A stretch of DNA of 64,000 nt from assembly GCA_024741835.1 (NCBI GenBank), contig JAENRP010000102.1:62001-126000 (forward strand). The letters are read 5' to 3'. This DNA is from Diplocarpon mali (lineage: Eukaryota > Ascomycota > Leotiomycetes > Helotiales > Drepanopezizaceae). The translations under genes were made by a program, and so were the position numbers. The stretch's first letter is position 1. The number at the start of each line of letters is the position of its first letter. Positions 35,757 to 47,120 of this stretch are shown in pieces. A model generated the notes under the pieces. That model saw nothing but the letters and a program-made list of their open reading frames with translations. It did not search any database and was not told the origin of the DNA.

Positions 35757-37372
35757 TCACCCATCTCGGCCCGCCGCCGCCGTCACCGTCGCGGTGACCG
35801 TCACCGTCACCGCCTCCCTCCCCCCCGGCGTCTTGCGGCCGCCCGTCCCCGGCGCAGGACCGGTCGTGGGCACCGGCGCGGGCACGGGGATGATGGTCAG
35901 GAGCCCGCCGTCCGCGGGACGAGTCTCGGCCGCGGGGGTGGAGGGCGTGGTGGGGCGGGGCCGCGTGACGACGACGGTGAGGGTGGACTTCTGAGCCACG
36001 GTCGTCGTCGTGGTGCCGAGCGCTGCTGTCGGGGGGGGCTCCGGCGCGGGGGACGTGGCTGCGAGGGACGTCGTCGCCGTCGCCGTCGGAGAGGCGACCG
36101 CCGGCGCGGATGCCGGCGGCGGCGCGAGCGGGAGGGTGATCTGCGAGGCGAAGCTCGGCCGGTTTGTCGGCGCGGGCGCCGGCCGGGACGCCGAGGTTGG
36201 GCCCGGCGTCGGCTCCGCCCTCGTCGGCGTGTCCCCGCGCGGGCTGCTCGGCCCGGCGCCGCCACCACCGCCCAGCACCTCGCGGGCGGTCCCCTGGTCC
36301 GCGCAGCCGACGGACACCCCGCGCGTGCCGGCCATCGGCAGGGCGAAGCAGGCCGTGCCCGGCCGGCACACCTCGGCGATCTGGAAGCCGCCGGCGGCGT
36401 CGCCGGCGCAGGTCCCGACGCTGCCGCCGATGCACGCGATCTGGGCCCCCGCGCACGGGGACGCGAGGTTGAGGGTGGAGAAGAGGGCGTTGTAGGCCCG
36501 GGCGGCGGCGAGGTTGGCGGCGCGTGCGGACGGGGAGAGGGTGCTGGTCGGCGCGGCGGCGGGAGGGGCGACGATGGTTGGGACGAGGGGGATGGTCGGC
36601 GCGGCCGGCGAGGAGGCAGAGGCCGTGACGGAGGAGACGTCGATGACGAGGGTCGTGGTGCCGGGCTCGGGCGGCGACGGGGTGGGTGCCGAGAGCGTCG
36701 GGCGGGGGAAGGAGATGGTGTTGTTGAGCGTGAAGCGAGGGATCGACTGGGCCGAAGACGGGGACAGGCGGGGGGAGGTCGAGAGGACGGGGGGCGTCGA
36801 GGTGGTGGGGGAGGGGCCCCCTCGACTGCCAGCAGCCGGAGAGCGAGTCGCAGAGCGCGTGCGCGACGACGCGATGTCCATCGAGCGAGAGCGTCGGTCC
36901 GAGGCCGCGGAGGTGGTGTTGACATCGGCGCTCGCCGTGCCGGTCCGAGTCTGCCCCTGGCCGCTGACAGCTGTGCTCGGTGAGAGGGAGCGGCTCGCGG
37001 GAGGGGGCACGAGACGGGTGGGAGGCTCCGTCACGGCGACGAGGTCTGAAGCTGCGCCGGCAGATGCTGGAGGCCCCGACGCAGCCGCAGCTTTCCGCGA
37101 GGGCGACGTGCCCGCCGGGATCGTCGTCAGCACATCGGGCGTGCTCGTCGCACTGAGAGTACTCGTCGCGGCCGACGAGTTCGAAAAGTTGAAGCTCCGC
37201 GCCAGACTACTCGCCGGTCAGCTCGACGCCACGGCCTCGAAGACACCGTCGAGGAGGGGGGGGGGGGATGGGATCAGACACACGGTTTCCTCGCTCCATC
37301 CCGCCGCAAGGGACCCGCGGAGCCCCAGCCCACCCACAGGAAGCAGACGGACGCTGCGTGAGCGAGTCTCAT
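35757..37372 (-). CDS. Secreted Pro/Ser/Thr-rich protein with CBM19-like module
   Basis: Exons 37372-37284 and 37206-35757 (77-nt intron, GTGTGT..GTAG) give 512 aa. Exon 1 encodes a signal peptide (MRLAHAASVCFLWVGWGSAG). The mature chain starts with a Ser/Thr/Pro-rich region, likely O-glycosylated. A cysteine module follows around residues 260-335: ARAYNALFSTLN, SPCAGAQIACIGG, C, AEVCRPGTACFALPMAG and SVGCAD. This matches the C-x-C spacing and FALP signature of the chitin-binding module family 19 found at the end of fungal chitinases. No chitinase catalytic domain is present. The C-terminal half is again Pro/Thr/Ala-rich and ends in a VTVTATVT repeat with no GPI tail. A role in the wall or in binding chitin is inferred. 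Very high GC makes several other frames open here; this frame is chosen because it has signal peptide, splice phase and cysteine module. Confidence 0.72.
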
Positions 37373-37871
37373 GTCTCCAGCTGCCAGCCTGCGTACTTGG
37401 GGACGTCGGGTCTGGTTCGTATGTGGGTGCGATCCCACGGTGGAGCAGCGGGTAGAAGATATCGAATCCCCTGATTCCTCCACGCCACCAGCAAGCAGAT
37501 CCAGATTTGGATACGATTCGAGAACAAAAGAGGAGAAAGAGGAGAAGAGGTGAGCAGGAGAAGAGGTGAACAGCAGAAGAGGAGGAAGAGGAGAAGAGGA
37601 GGCCAGGAGAAGAGGAGAAAGAGGAGAAAGAAAAAGAGCAGAAAGATCCCGAGGGAATGTATCGAGAGGAGAAAGCCGACCACAACGAAGACGCAACGAA
37701 AGAAGGAGAAGCAGACAAGAGGAGGAGAGAAGGGCGAGTCGAGAAGCAAGACATCGACCGATCAACCGCACAAAGAGCTGCCCCGCGAAACCCGGCGGCG
37801 CGAGCGAGCCGTAAGCGAGGCGAGCCGACCAAAACAATCGCCCGTACAAATCAACCCAGGAATCCGGTTCG

Positions 37872-37918
37872 CGAGAGAGAGAGGGAGAGAGAGAGAGGGG
37901 GAGAGAGAGAGAGAGAGG
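37872..37918. repeat. (GA)n microsatellite
   Basis: Imperfect GA dinucleotide run with a few G interruptions, upstream of the CBM19-like gene. Confidence 0.9.
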
Positions 37919-38060
37919 TCTGGCGGCGCATCATCTGGACTATCCCATGCTGTACGTATCCTACCCTCCGACACCGCGCTCTCTCATCGTATTCTATCCT
38001 CGCCGCTCCGCTCCTCTCTTCTCCATTCATAGTCTCACCTCACCACCTCTCTTCTCACCA

Positions 38061-38110
38061 CCTCTCACCTCCTCTCACCTCCTCTCACCTCCTCTCACCT
38101 CCTCTCACCT
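38061..38110. repeat. Five perfect copies of a 10-bp unit
   Basis: CCTCTCACCT is repeated five times without error, flanked by looser CCTCT/CACCT copies on the left. Confidence 0.95.
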
Positions 38111-38643
38111 GCTCCCCTCTCAAACCTCTCGGCGCTTATATCGATTGGCCGAGAGGCGTCGAGCGAGCCGGGACTGGAGAGTAGGGATAGTGACAGGGGG
38201 TGGGGGAAAGCGAGACCGCCTATCACCCATGGCCCTGCCAGGCCTCCTGCTGGCCTGGACGCGGGCCCTGGAGGGGTCTCGGGGTCATGGAATAGTAAAA
38301 AAGAAAATGAACCAGAACCCGACTCGTCACCAGAATCAGAATCCGACTCGGAATCACATTCACAATCAGAGCCAGCCCAGCTCCGTCCGTTCGTCCTCGG
38401 CGCTCGCGAGAGCCAAGAGGAGCCGCGGCCGTGAATCTATTCATGCGTCGTGTTCGGTCTGCGGGTATCTCAATACAGTAGCCGCCCTCTACCAAGCCGT
38501 GCCATCCATCCCATCCCTCCGTGCGCATCCATCCCCTCCTGGCAGCAATCCCCTCCGCATAAGATCATCTCCCATGGGGCCGTTCGTCTACAGAGACCCG
38601 CGTCTACGCCTCCCCCCCCTCCCCAAACTCCCGGCAGGACCCA

Positions 38644-41620
38644 TCACAACTTTCCGCCCGGCATCTGATCTGGGATCTTGCCCTCCACAACCGCCAGCGG
38701 GCCGAGGTCCGCCACACTCGAGTCGCCCCCGTTCAGCAGCGCGAGGCTGGAGATGACGTCGGACGGCTCGAGCAGGTGCCAGTGTGCCAGCGTCATCTTG
38801 GAGCTCGCGCCGACCGTGACGGTGAAGACGTGGTCCGGCGCCAGAGCGCTGCCGTTCAGCGCGCGGAACATGTCTTCGTCGGTAAAGTCGTCGCCGAGAC
38901 AGAGCGTGAACTCGGGCGGCTGGCCGATCTCGTGGCCGTACGAGGCGACGAGGCGCTTTGCGATCTCGCCCTTGTTGATAAAGGTGGGCCGCACCTCGAG
39001 ATTGGCTTTGCCTGTCATGACCTCAACGTCCCAGGTCTTGCCGACGGTCTTCTCCAGCTCTTTTTGGCACTCGCGGGCCATGTGAGCGCCAAGTTCGGGA
39101 TCGGAGGGACGGTAGTGCCACGTCAGGGCGCAGCGCTTACGCTCGATGAAAGAGCCTGCCCTGTGTCAGCGGAGGAAAAAAAAAAGGNAGATGAGCACGG
39201 ACCTGGGGTCTTCTCCGTGTATCTCTGGAAGCAGTCAAAGACCTCCTTCTGCCACCCCATGTCGTAGGTCTCAGCCAGATTCTCCCATTCCTCTGAGCCG
39301 GGGTGGCGCATAAAACTCCCATGCTCGGCACTGAACCCCAGTTCCGGGATCTGACCCAGGTGCTGACTGAGGAACTCCTGATCCCGGCCACTGATGATCC
39401 AGACCGCATTCCGGGGGTCAGATGCGAGGGCTTTCAGCGTGCGGATGAGGCGTTCCCCAGGGATGGCAGCGGCCGGGTCCTTCACGATAGGGGTGAGGGT
39501 ACCGTCGTAGTCAAACATGAACAGGCGCTTGCTGGCGGCGCGGTACTGCGTCAGGAGGGTCGCCTTGTCCAGGAGGGGAGTGGAGATGGCCGCGTCGTGG
39601 GATCCGAGAACGGCGAGGAGGCGCTTGATGAACGAATTTATCCAGCTCTGGACGTTTCTCGTCGTGACGTGATGGTAGAGACTCGTATGCATGGCGCGCT
39701 TGTTCGCTTCGCTCATCGTCAAGGCGTAGTTGATGGATTGGGCGACGCCAGAGAGGTCCCACGGGTTGATGTGGATGGCATCCTTCAGGCTCCCGGCCGT
39801 CCCCGAGAATTCCGAGATGATCAAGGGTCCGTGGTCGTCCCTCTGGCACGCGACATACTCCAAGCTGGTCGTGTTCATCCCATCCCGAACACTGGTGATG
39901 AGACCGATGTCCGCGGCGCGCAGCAGAGCCAGGTACTCTTCTTGCGATAAGTACTGGGGGTAGTGCTGGACGGGCGAGAACGACAGGGAGCCGTAGAGAC
40001 CGTTGATCTTGGCCACCAGTTCGGCGACCTTGTTGGCGATCTTGTTGCCCGAATCTTCCTTTTCTTCCTCGACACTGGTCGGGCTGGTGACTTGGATCAA
40101 CACCGCCCGGTCCACCCACTCCGGGAACATCTCGAGGAACCTCTCGAAGGCCATCAGCTTCTGCGCAACCCCGCGCACGCTGTCCAGCCGATCACGCCCG
40201 ACGATAATCTTCTTCCCCTCGTAGATCTTTCGCAACTCCGCCACCTGGTGATCAATGTCTTCTCCGTCGAACGCCAGCTTCTCCACCGCCGCGGCGTCGA
40301 TGCCGATCGGGAAGATCCCGACCGTGACCTTGGCCCCATACGCCTCCACGCCCGAGATGTCGGACGGGAATCCAAGAATCCGGGTGCAGCAGGACACGAA
40401 ATGGCGGGAATAGCTATGCGACTGGAACCCAATCAGGTTCGCTCCGAGCACACCCTCCAGCACATCCTGTCGCCGGGGTAAGCAGCGCAGAAACTCGCTG
40501 CTGGGGAACGGGATGTGCAGGAAGAAAGCAATGTACATGTGTGGGACTCTCTGGCGGAGCATGCTGGGCAGGAGCAGGAGATGGTAATCGTGGATCATGA
40601 CGATATCACCCGGCTTGTAGATTTCCAGGATCCGGTTCGCGAATTTCTGGTTCATGCGGTAGTAGTCTGCCCACGTATGGCGTTCCGACTGGCCGTTGGT
40701 GGGCTCCTGCTGCTTGTAGTGAAAGAGGGTGTACAACTCGTGCTCGGCGAACCTCCTCCAGCGCGACTGATCTTTCAAGCATATGTCTCCATCGAGAGGA
40801 CCCTCGCGGTCATCGCTCAGCCAGACGGGGACCGTTTTGCATTTCTTGTCGTGTAGGAGCTGCCGCTCGAGCCGGTTCCGATCCTCCTTGCTCACCAGCA
40901 GCCCCTCGGCCACCGTCGGCTCGGCTGATCGGGCGAGCGCGTCGAGCGGTATCGGGGCAGAGCTCTTGTTGAGGGGGGGGATTTTGGAAGCCGTGGTGGT
41001 TGCGGGAGGCGTGTCAGGCGGCGTGAGCTCGTCCAACTGCTCGACCTCGCCCGTCCAGCCCACGAGGGTATGGTTCCACGGGGTCTGGTCAGAAGCGAGG
41101 TACGCGAAGGAGTCGAAGAGAGCAGATGTGCCTCGCCGAGAGTCCAGAATCTGGCATCCGTTAGCAGGGCGCACCTCCGTGATCCCGACCCCGAACCCAC
41201 CCAATCGTGCCCCTTTCGATGCTGCAGGCTGTGTGGTATGCAGAAGGTGGCCGAGATCACGCCGCCGCTCAAGTGCAAGCCCGGGTTGGCCGCCCGCGGA
41301 TCGACATCCGCCACAGAGTCTCCGCGATCCAGCGGGGTGCTCAAGCTCATCCGCCGCAGGATCTCCTCGTTCGACCGGGGCCCCGACGCCGCCGCCAACG
41401 GCGATTGTGCCATCTTCTCTCGCAGCTTGTGGACGTCGTGGACGAAGTAGGAGGGCGCGTCTGGGGAGTCGTACTCGCCCAGATGGATGCCTGGGGTGAC
41501 GGGAATCTCGGTCACGGCGGGGCGCAGACCTGGGTGTATGGATTCCTGGCGGGCTGGAAGCACAGGGCGGGAGGACTTTGCGGGCCCGGGCCCCTCTGGA
41601 AGGGGGGTGTTCTGTGACAT
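38644..41620 (-). CDS. tps2: Trehalose-6-phosphate phosphatase (TPS2/OrlA type)
   Basis: Exons 41620-41201, 41150-39203 and 39155-38644 give 959 aa. The enzyme removes phosphate from trehalose-6-phosphate, the second step of trehalose synthesis, within the cytosolic TPS complex. Domain order: a Ser/Pro-rich N-terminus of about 100 residues, a GT20 synthase-like domain (residues about 110-640), then a HAD-type phosphatase. The phosphatase motifs are intact: DYDGTLTP (Asp687 nucleophile), WIISGRDQ, the Lys region of KANLEVRPTFINKGE, and LGDDFTDEDMF (Asp878-Asp879). In the synthase domain the usual DRLDxxKG reads DRLDSVRG, consistent with the regulatory, non-catalytic state normal for TPS2. The first intron (50 nt) has a clear GCTAAC branch site; the second (47 nt) contains an A/T run and one N at 39188. 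The start is MSQNTPLPEG. Confidence 0.95.
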
Positions 41621-42591
41621 GGTGAACTGGGGGTTCGGCTCGGTCCAGGCAGTGGTGAGTTGAGTGTGGGGGAGGGGGGAGGGGGAGGGGGAGAGGAAGA
41701 GGTAGATGAGAGGGGTATAGGGATAGAGATGGGAATTTGAAATGGAAATGGAAGAATGAGAAATGTGCGAGTGAATTGGCAGCGGGTTAGAGGCAGCTAG
41801 TCCCGTCTGCGACAGCCACGAGAAGCACGCAGGAACGGGGATACTTGGAATATCCCGACTAGACCAGAGCAGAGCAGACGAGACAGCTGGCCTCCTGCCG
41901 TGCGGCCAGGCAAGGGGCACAGCAAGCAGGATGGGGGATGGGGGATGGGGGATTGTGGTCTGCGGTCTGCGGTGTGCGGTGTGCGGTTTGGCCGGGAGGC
42001 AGAGGAGGCAGAGGAGGCAGAGGAGGGAGAGGAGGGAGAGGAGGGAGGCAGAGGAGGTGTGTCGCGGGGCGGTTGGAGCAAGGAAAGAAAAGTCCAATCG
42101 TACCTGACGTGAGCGTGAATGTGCTCGTGCTCGTGCTCGTGCTTGTGCTTGTGCTTGTGAGATGCGATTTGTGCTCGTCCAGCACAGTCGAGAGAGACAG
42201 ACCTCCAGAGGCCCTCTTCGCCGAAGCCTCGTGACACCAATCTGCGACAGCCGTGAGAGATATACAGACAGGACGCTGCGGATGCGACTTTCGACTTGGA
42301 CTGATCGTCGAAGGGGAGGAGGAGGGGGAGGATGAGGGGGAGAGTATCCATGCCGGCCGGCTGAGAGCCTCAAATATGCCTAGTACTACACGCGAGATGG
42401 CGGATCCCCCACCACCATCAATTATGGGCCGCCCGAAAACCTTTTCTCCGCTCGGACGGGAGACGGATCCTGCCCCTGATTGTTCATTATTGTTTATTTC
42501 TCCTTCGTGCTTCGTGATTCGTGAGTTCTCATTAGCTACGAGCTACGGGCCGTTAGCCATGAGTTATCAACTACTTAGTACATGCCCGAAA
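41621..42591. promoter_or_regulatory. TPS2 upstream region
   Basis: Purine-rich on the plus strand next to the start codon (pyrimidine-rich on the coding strand), with decayed GCAGAGGAGG-type repeats at 41998-42056 and a hexamer array at 42121-42156. No gene is evident. Trehalose genes are commonly stress-regulated, but I did not assign stress elements. Confidence 0.45.
42121..42156. repeat. Hexamer array GTGCTY x 6
   Basis: Three GTGCTC units are followed by three GTGCTT units without interruption, in the TPS2 upstream region. Confidence 0.92.
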
Positions 42592-42593
42592 TA

Positions 42594-43834
42594 ATGTACA
42601 ATTGCTGTCTGTGCGTAGTTCTACCGGTTTCCATTAACAGGGCTCATATACAGGGGGTATAGCCAATGATTTATCTATAACGATTCGCCGCTTTTTGCAT
42701 TGAAAATCAACGCTTTTAATATGGATTCTTTATTCAGTATACCGACTCCAAAGACACCTATAAAACAGTCCTCTTGTAACAAACGAGTACGCTATCAGAC
42801 TCTTTATTTTAATGCCGGTTGGACTTACGATCAGATCGCCCTTTAATTGAACCTTACTCGACGTCAAGTTTAGTACGCTCTATAGACTCGATTGACTCCT
42901 CAACATCATCTTTAAGGCTGTAAAGCTTACTTAAATACTCCACAACGAAAACACCTTATTCAATGGGTTATAGCCTTGAGAGCAAATCGACGTACTCCTT
43001 AGGCTGATATTCCTTCGATTCTTCATTGGAATGTCGGCTTCCACGCTATTCGTACAGCTTTTAAGAAGGAAGGCTTCGTTCGACGAATTGCTCGTCGAAA
43101 ACCAGTCCTTACGTATACGAATCAGATCTCTCGACTTCAATAGGCTATCAAGCACGAGGATTGGACTGAAGAGCAATGGTTTTCAATCTTATAGAGTGAC
43201 GAAACGTGGGTTAATCCTAGGAAACATACGAAGGAATGGATCATACGAGAAATCGGGTCTCAAGAAGAATATCACCCTGATTGTATCGAAGATCGATATC
43301 AAAGGAAGATCAGATGGATATTTTAAGGAACAATATTAGGGAAATACGGTCGGCATTAAGGGTTATTCTAGGAAAAGGATTAGGAAACAATAAATAAAGG
43401 TTCGTACTCTGGAATTATTATCCCAAAGGTTTAAGAGATTCTATAGCAATATCCTAAGCTTGAATTCTAATAAGATAATGCAAAAGGGCACACTTCTAAA
43501 TATACTCAATCGGTATTTAAAGCAATCGGGATTACCCCTATCTTTTGGCCTGCGAATTCTCCTGATTTGAACCCAATTGAGATAGTATGGGATGAAATGA
43601 AAGATTATATCGAGGGTAAATATCCAAAGGTTCATCGATCCTATAAGAGACTATATGAAGCTGTAAAAGAAGCGTGGGAATCGATAACAATTGAAAGGAT
43701 TAGAGAATTAATTAGGGAAATGCCAAAGAGATATAAAGCTATGATCGCAGCAGGAGGAGGCCATACAAAATATTAAGGAAATTGTAAAAGCAGCATTGCC
43801 AAGTATCTAGTATGCACGGCCTAGAATTGTACAT
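42594..43834 (+). mobile_element. Full-length Tc1/mariner element
   Basis: A 1241-bp element is flanked on both sides by TA (42592-42593 and 43835-43836), the expected target duplication. Imperfect terminal inverted repeats of about 24 bp start ATGTACAATT on each end (42594-42617 and the reverse of 43811-43834; 18 of 24 match, the first 10 perfectly). One reading frame covers most of the interior. The lesion pattern is that of RIP. It sits between the TPS2 upstream region and a long gene-poor stretch. Confidence 0.93.
42721..43776 (+). pseudogene. DD34E transposase, inactivated by stop codons
   Basis: Starting at ATG 42721 a single frame of 351 codons runs to a TAA at 43774-43776 without a frameshift, the usual size of Tc1/mariner transposases. 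The N-terminus reads as a helix-turn-helix (YQTLYFNAGWTYDQIAL). The catalytic residues are visible: first Asp in SDETW (43198), second Asp in DNAKGH (codon at 43474), and Glu in PDLNPIE 35 residues later, which is DD34E spacing. Fifteen internal stops, all TAA or TAG and none TGA, interrupt it; they sit at positions consistent with former Gln (CAA/CAG) or Trp (TGG) codons. This is inert unless complemented. Confidence 0.9.
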
Positions 43835-46800
43835 TATTTACCTATGATACTAAGTAGTCGTATGAGCTATTTGTGATTCGCGATAAGCTCTTCGTTATTA
43901 GTTATTCGGTCGAGGTGATGAGTTCCGAGGGACAAATCATCACTTACTAACCGTCGAGAGTAGCGACTAGCTATGATTTATTAATGATTTACTGCCCATC
44001 AGACGTCCCGACCAGAATCCGACGGTGTGCAGAGTTCGGCTCTGGGCGAAGGCATCCACGGACCTAGGTCCCGTATTATGGCCCCCAGTGCCGAGGCTCA
44101 GCCAACCAGGGCCTCCTTTCCATGGTGACTTTGTCATCTCGTGCCTTGACTCTGATAAAACCCGGAGGCTGATGACGGTCCTTTCCATGCTCTCACGCTT
44201 GCACATCCCCCCTTTTATCTTTCCTTTTGCTCCTCGTGCTGAGGGGGAGGACCCGGCGCATCATTGCACTCACCACCAGTCATTCTGTCTTGCCAGCAGA
44301 TTTTGGAGGCGCTGCATGCGATCAGTACACCAGCCCAGCCTCTCCCTGTGGCGCTCAATGCAGCCCAACAATCTCTCGAGGATATCCCTCGCGCGGCTGG
44401 CAGACGTGTCCGTCGCGGATCCACACACCACCCGACGGCCGACGGGAGACTCGAAGAGCAAAGAGGACTCAAGGTTGCGAGGGCACCTGGCCTCGGACAG
44501 TTCGACGGATGCCTGAAGATGCGGACGCCGTGCCAGCTGTGAGCCTGTCAGCGCCTCGTCGTCTTTTCATGAGGCCGGCGTCCCTCGGCCGTATGCTCTG
44601 CTCTGCTCTGCTCTGCCGGCTGGCTTTCTTCATCGGCATCGCGATAAGGACCCGGCACAGCAGCCGCTGTTCCGCTCGGAGACTTCAGCCTTCACATTCC
44701 TCGCCTTCTCCCCGGCACGAGCGGCCCATGGAGAGCTTGTTTGTTTCGGGGAGTCTCTGCGGGCTTGGAACTTCTCTCCTGTCCGCGGAAAGCCTTGCTC
44801 TCGGAATCCTCGGCGCCACGGTAGAGCCCTCGAGAGCCGGCAGGGCAATCTTGCATGCCGCCTGCAGTCAGCCAGAGTAAGCGGCGGAATGAAAATAGGT
44901 TCCAGGTCGAAAGCGCAGATCGATCTTGGGATCTGGGAATCTGAGGACTGGTGAGGGCGCCATTCTGCCAGCCCCCCTGCGCGGCGTGTGGGCGGTGTGA
45001 CGGATCTCCTCTTATCGATAGAGACATGATATTGCTGACTCACCCCTGCTTTGTCAGCCACCAAGTTACCGCGCTTCCTCCTTGTTTGCACCCACTTGGT
45101 AGATTCCAACAGCAAGAGGGAGAGCTGCCTCAAGCTAACCTCTGATAGAGAGGAGAGGACCTGACCCAATCTCTCCGAATACACCACACCTCTTACGTAC
45201 GGAAGCATGTTCATCATCGCAAACCAAACCGCTCTAGCACGTGACAACACGGCTCTGATCATCCTCTCCCACCCCTCCTCGTCTTCCTCCCCTCCTCACA
45301 ACACACCGCCTGGGAAGAACTGCCACACGCCTCGCCAATCAAATCCACCCGCACTCACTCTGACGCCGCACTCGTCGGACCTCTCTGCGACTTGCAACAA
45401 AAGCCCAGATCTTCCCTTGCCGGGGACGATGTGGGGCAAGCGTGACCGGGGAGGCTACCATGGTCGAGGTAAGCAGAGGACGTACAAGTACATTAGACAT
45501 CGATGTATTCATGAGAGCCTGATGGCTGCTAGGGCCGGTTGGGCTTCCACAGATAGCGCGCTGTTTTGCGCGCTCTTGCTGGACGGCGATGGTGGGTGGG
45601 GGATCGTGAGTCACGTGACACTTCGCCGAGAAGATGCCGAGGCGGAGATGCATTTCGTTTGTCTTTTCTCTGCTAGGACCATCTAGTGCACTCTCCCGTG
45701 GCTGTCGCGGGTCGTCTCGGGTCCGGGTAAGCGAGCTGGTGTTTACATACCTTACGCGATACACCCCGAGCTTCATTCACCCCTACGTGTTCTCAGAAGG
45801 AGAGTTCTCAACATACACATGTGGGTGCGCGGCTGTTGGCTGGCTGCAGCTTACAGGTATACACAGCACAGGTACTGAAACTCTCCGCATCGCCGAGGGC
45901 GGGATCGAGAACTGCTGCATTCTTGCACATCACCTCCCGCGCCCAAGGATTCAAGGCCAAAGAATAGGCGAATGAGATCCCGCGCCCGGCTCTGTCTTAC
46001 ACAACAGAAGCTTCTCGGAGAAGAAGCAAAGGAAAATTGCACCTACTCGCTCGGAAACGAGGCGCCGACGGGTCTGCATATACCATGATTTGATTCGCTG
46101 GATATCGCATCGCCAGCGAGGCATGGAAAGCCGACGTAGCGGCAATCGAGGGGACAAGCACGAGGCGAACACGTATACTACTCATCGGTGAGTACCGTTC
46201 CGTGGAGCACGGCCTATTAGCTTGGGGGCACCTCGGGGACTCGTATGCATTCCACCGCAGAGGTGGCAGTAGAGCTTTCGATAACCGGCATGGGTGCCAG
46301 TACTACTCCTGATACGCAGGCTGGGGCATCCGGAAACATCTTGACCGGGAAGCGAACATGGGGGAGGACGCGTAGCTGCGTGGACCGTGGCAGATTGCTA
46401 TCCTCGTAGCAAGCCCGTAGCGACCAGCACGGGGGTGTCGCCGCGAGGCCCTTTCCACACGTCACCTCGGCGCTCTTGAGGCTCGACGGGAGGGCCGCCA
46501 GCAGCGCTGGCTGGAAACGAGGAGCATACCCGAGGCGGGAGTGAGAGCCGACGCCGCAGACGCAAACCTATACCCGCGCGCAGAACACGCAGGGTGGGTG
46601 AGCTAGCCGGCTGTCATATCGCTTCAAGAAGAAAAAAAAATCACCTCGTCGCTGCTCCACCTGTTCGAACGGATACCTTCGCTCTCCCCGGGACCGCCCC
46701 GGTAAAACCCCGCCAGCGTGCTTGACTTCGCTCCCAGACAGCACACCCTGCCAGATACAAGCACCGCGCACCGTAGAAAAAAGACAAGCCGACGCGCTGG

Positions 46801-47081
46801 TTCGACGGTCAGCAATACGCCTCTCGTGGGCTAAGTTGGTAGCCACGCGTCGGGCGAAACCCCATCGACTCTCACTTCAGATAATTGGTTGGCCTGGTTG
46901 TTCCAAGTTGGATCCGTATTCCACCGGGTCCGTTGAGTTTGTGTGTTTCCGGTTGCCCCTATCTAGGAGGATAGGAAAGGGAAAGATATCTTCTCTTGTG
47001 CTGGCGGAGGGTTTTTTCTGCGGGATTTTACTCTGTTGGAGGGGGAGGAGAGCAACTCTTTTCTCTTCTTCCTCTTCTTCT

Positions 47082-47120
47082 TCCTCCTCCTCCTCCTCCT
47101 CCTCCTCCTCCTCCTCCTCC
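47082..47120. repeat. (CCT)n microsatellite
   Basis: About 13 CCT units continue from a CTT-rich stretch that begins near 47057. Confidence 0.92.

Larger units (their letters stand above)
37373..38643. other. Upstream region, low complexity, no gene seen
   Basis: Separates two minus-strand genes: the promoter of the CBM19-like gene and the 3' flank of TPS2. It contains a (GA)n tract at 37872-37918, polypurine at 37520-37760 and a 10-bp tandem repeat at 38061-38110. Open stretches are low-complexity. Confidence 0.5.

Noticed and set aside
34963..36456. Long minus-strand frame of about 497 codons across the N gap
   Set aside because: It passes through undetermined bases and polypurine sequence and conflicts in frame with the CBM19-like gene, which has signal peptide, splice phase and cysteine motif.
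35652..36983. Plus-strand frame antisense to the CBM19-like gene
   Set aside because: The product is almost only Arg and Gly, as expected from a GC-rich complement strand.
44227..44880. 217-codon plus-strand frame in the gene-poor region
   Set aside because: It does not start with ATG, is Arg/Ser/Cys-rich as expected by chance in GC-rich DNA, and has overlapping open frames on both strands.
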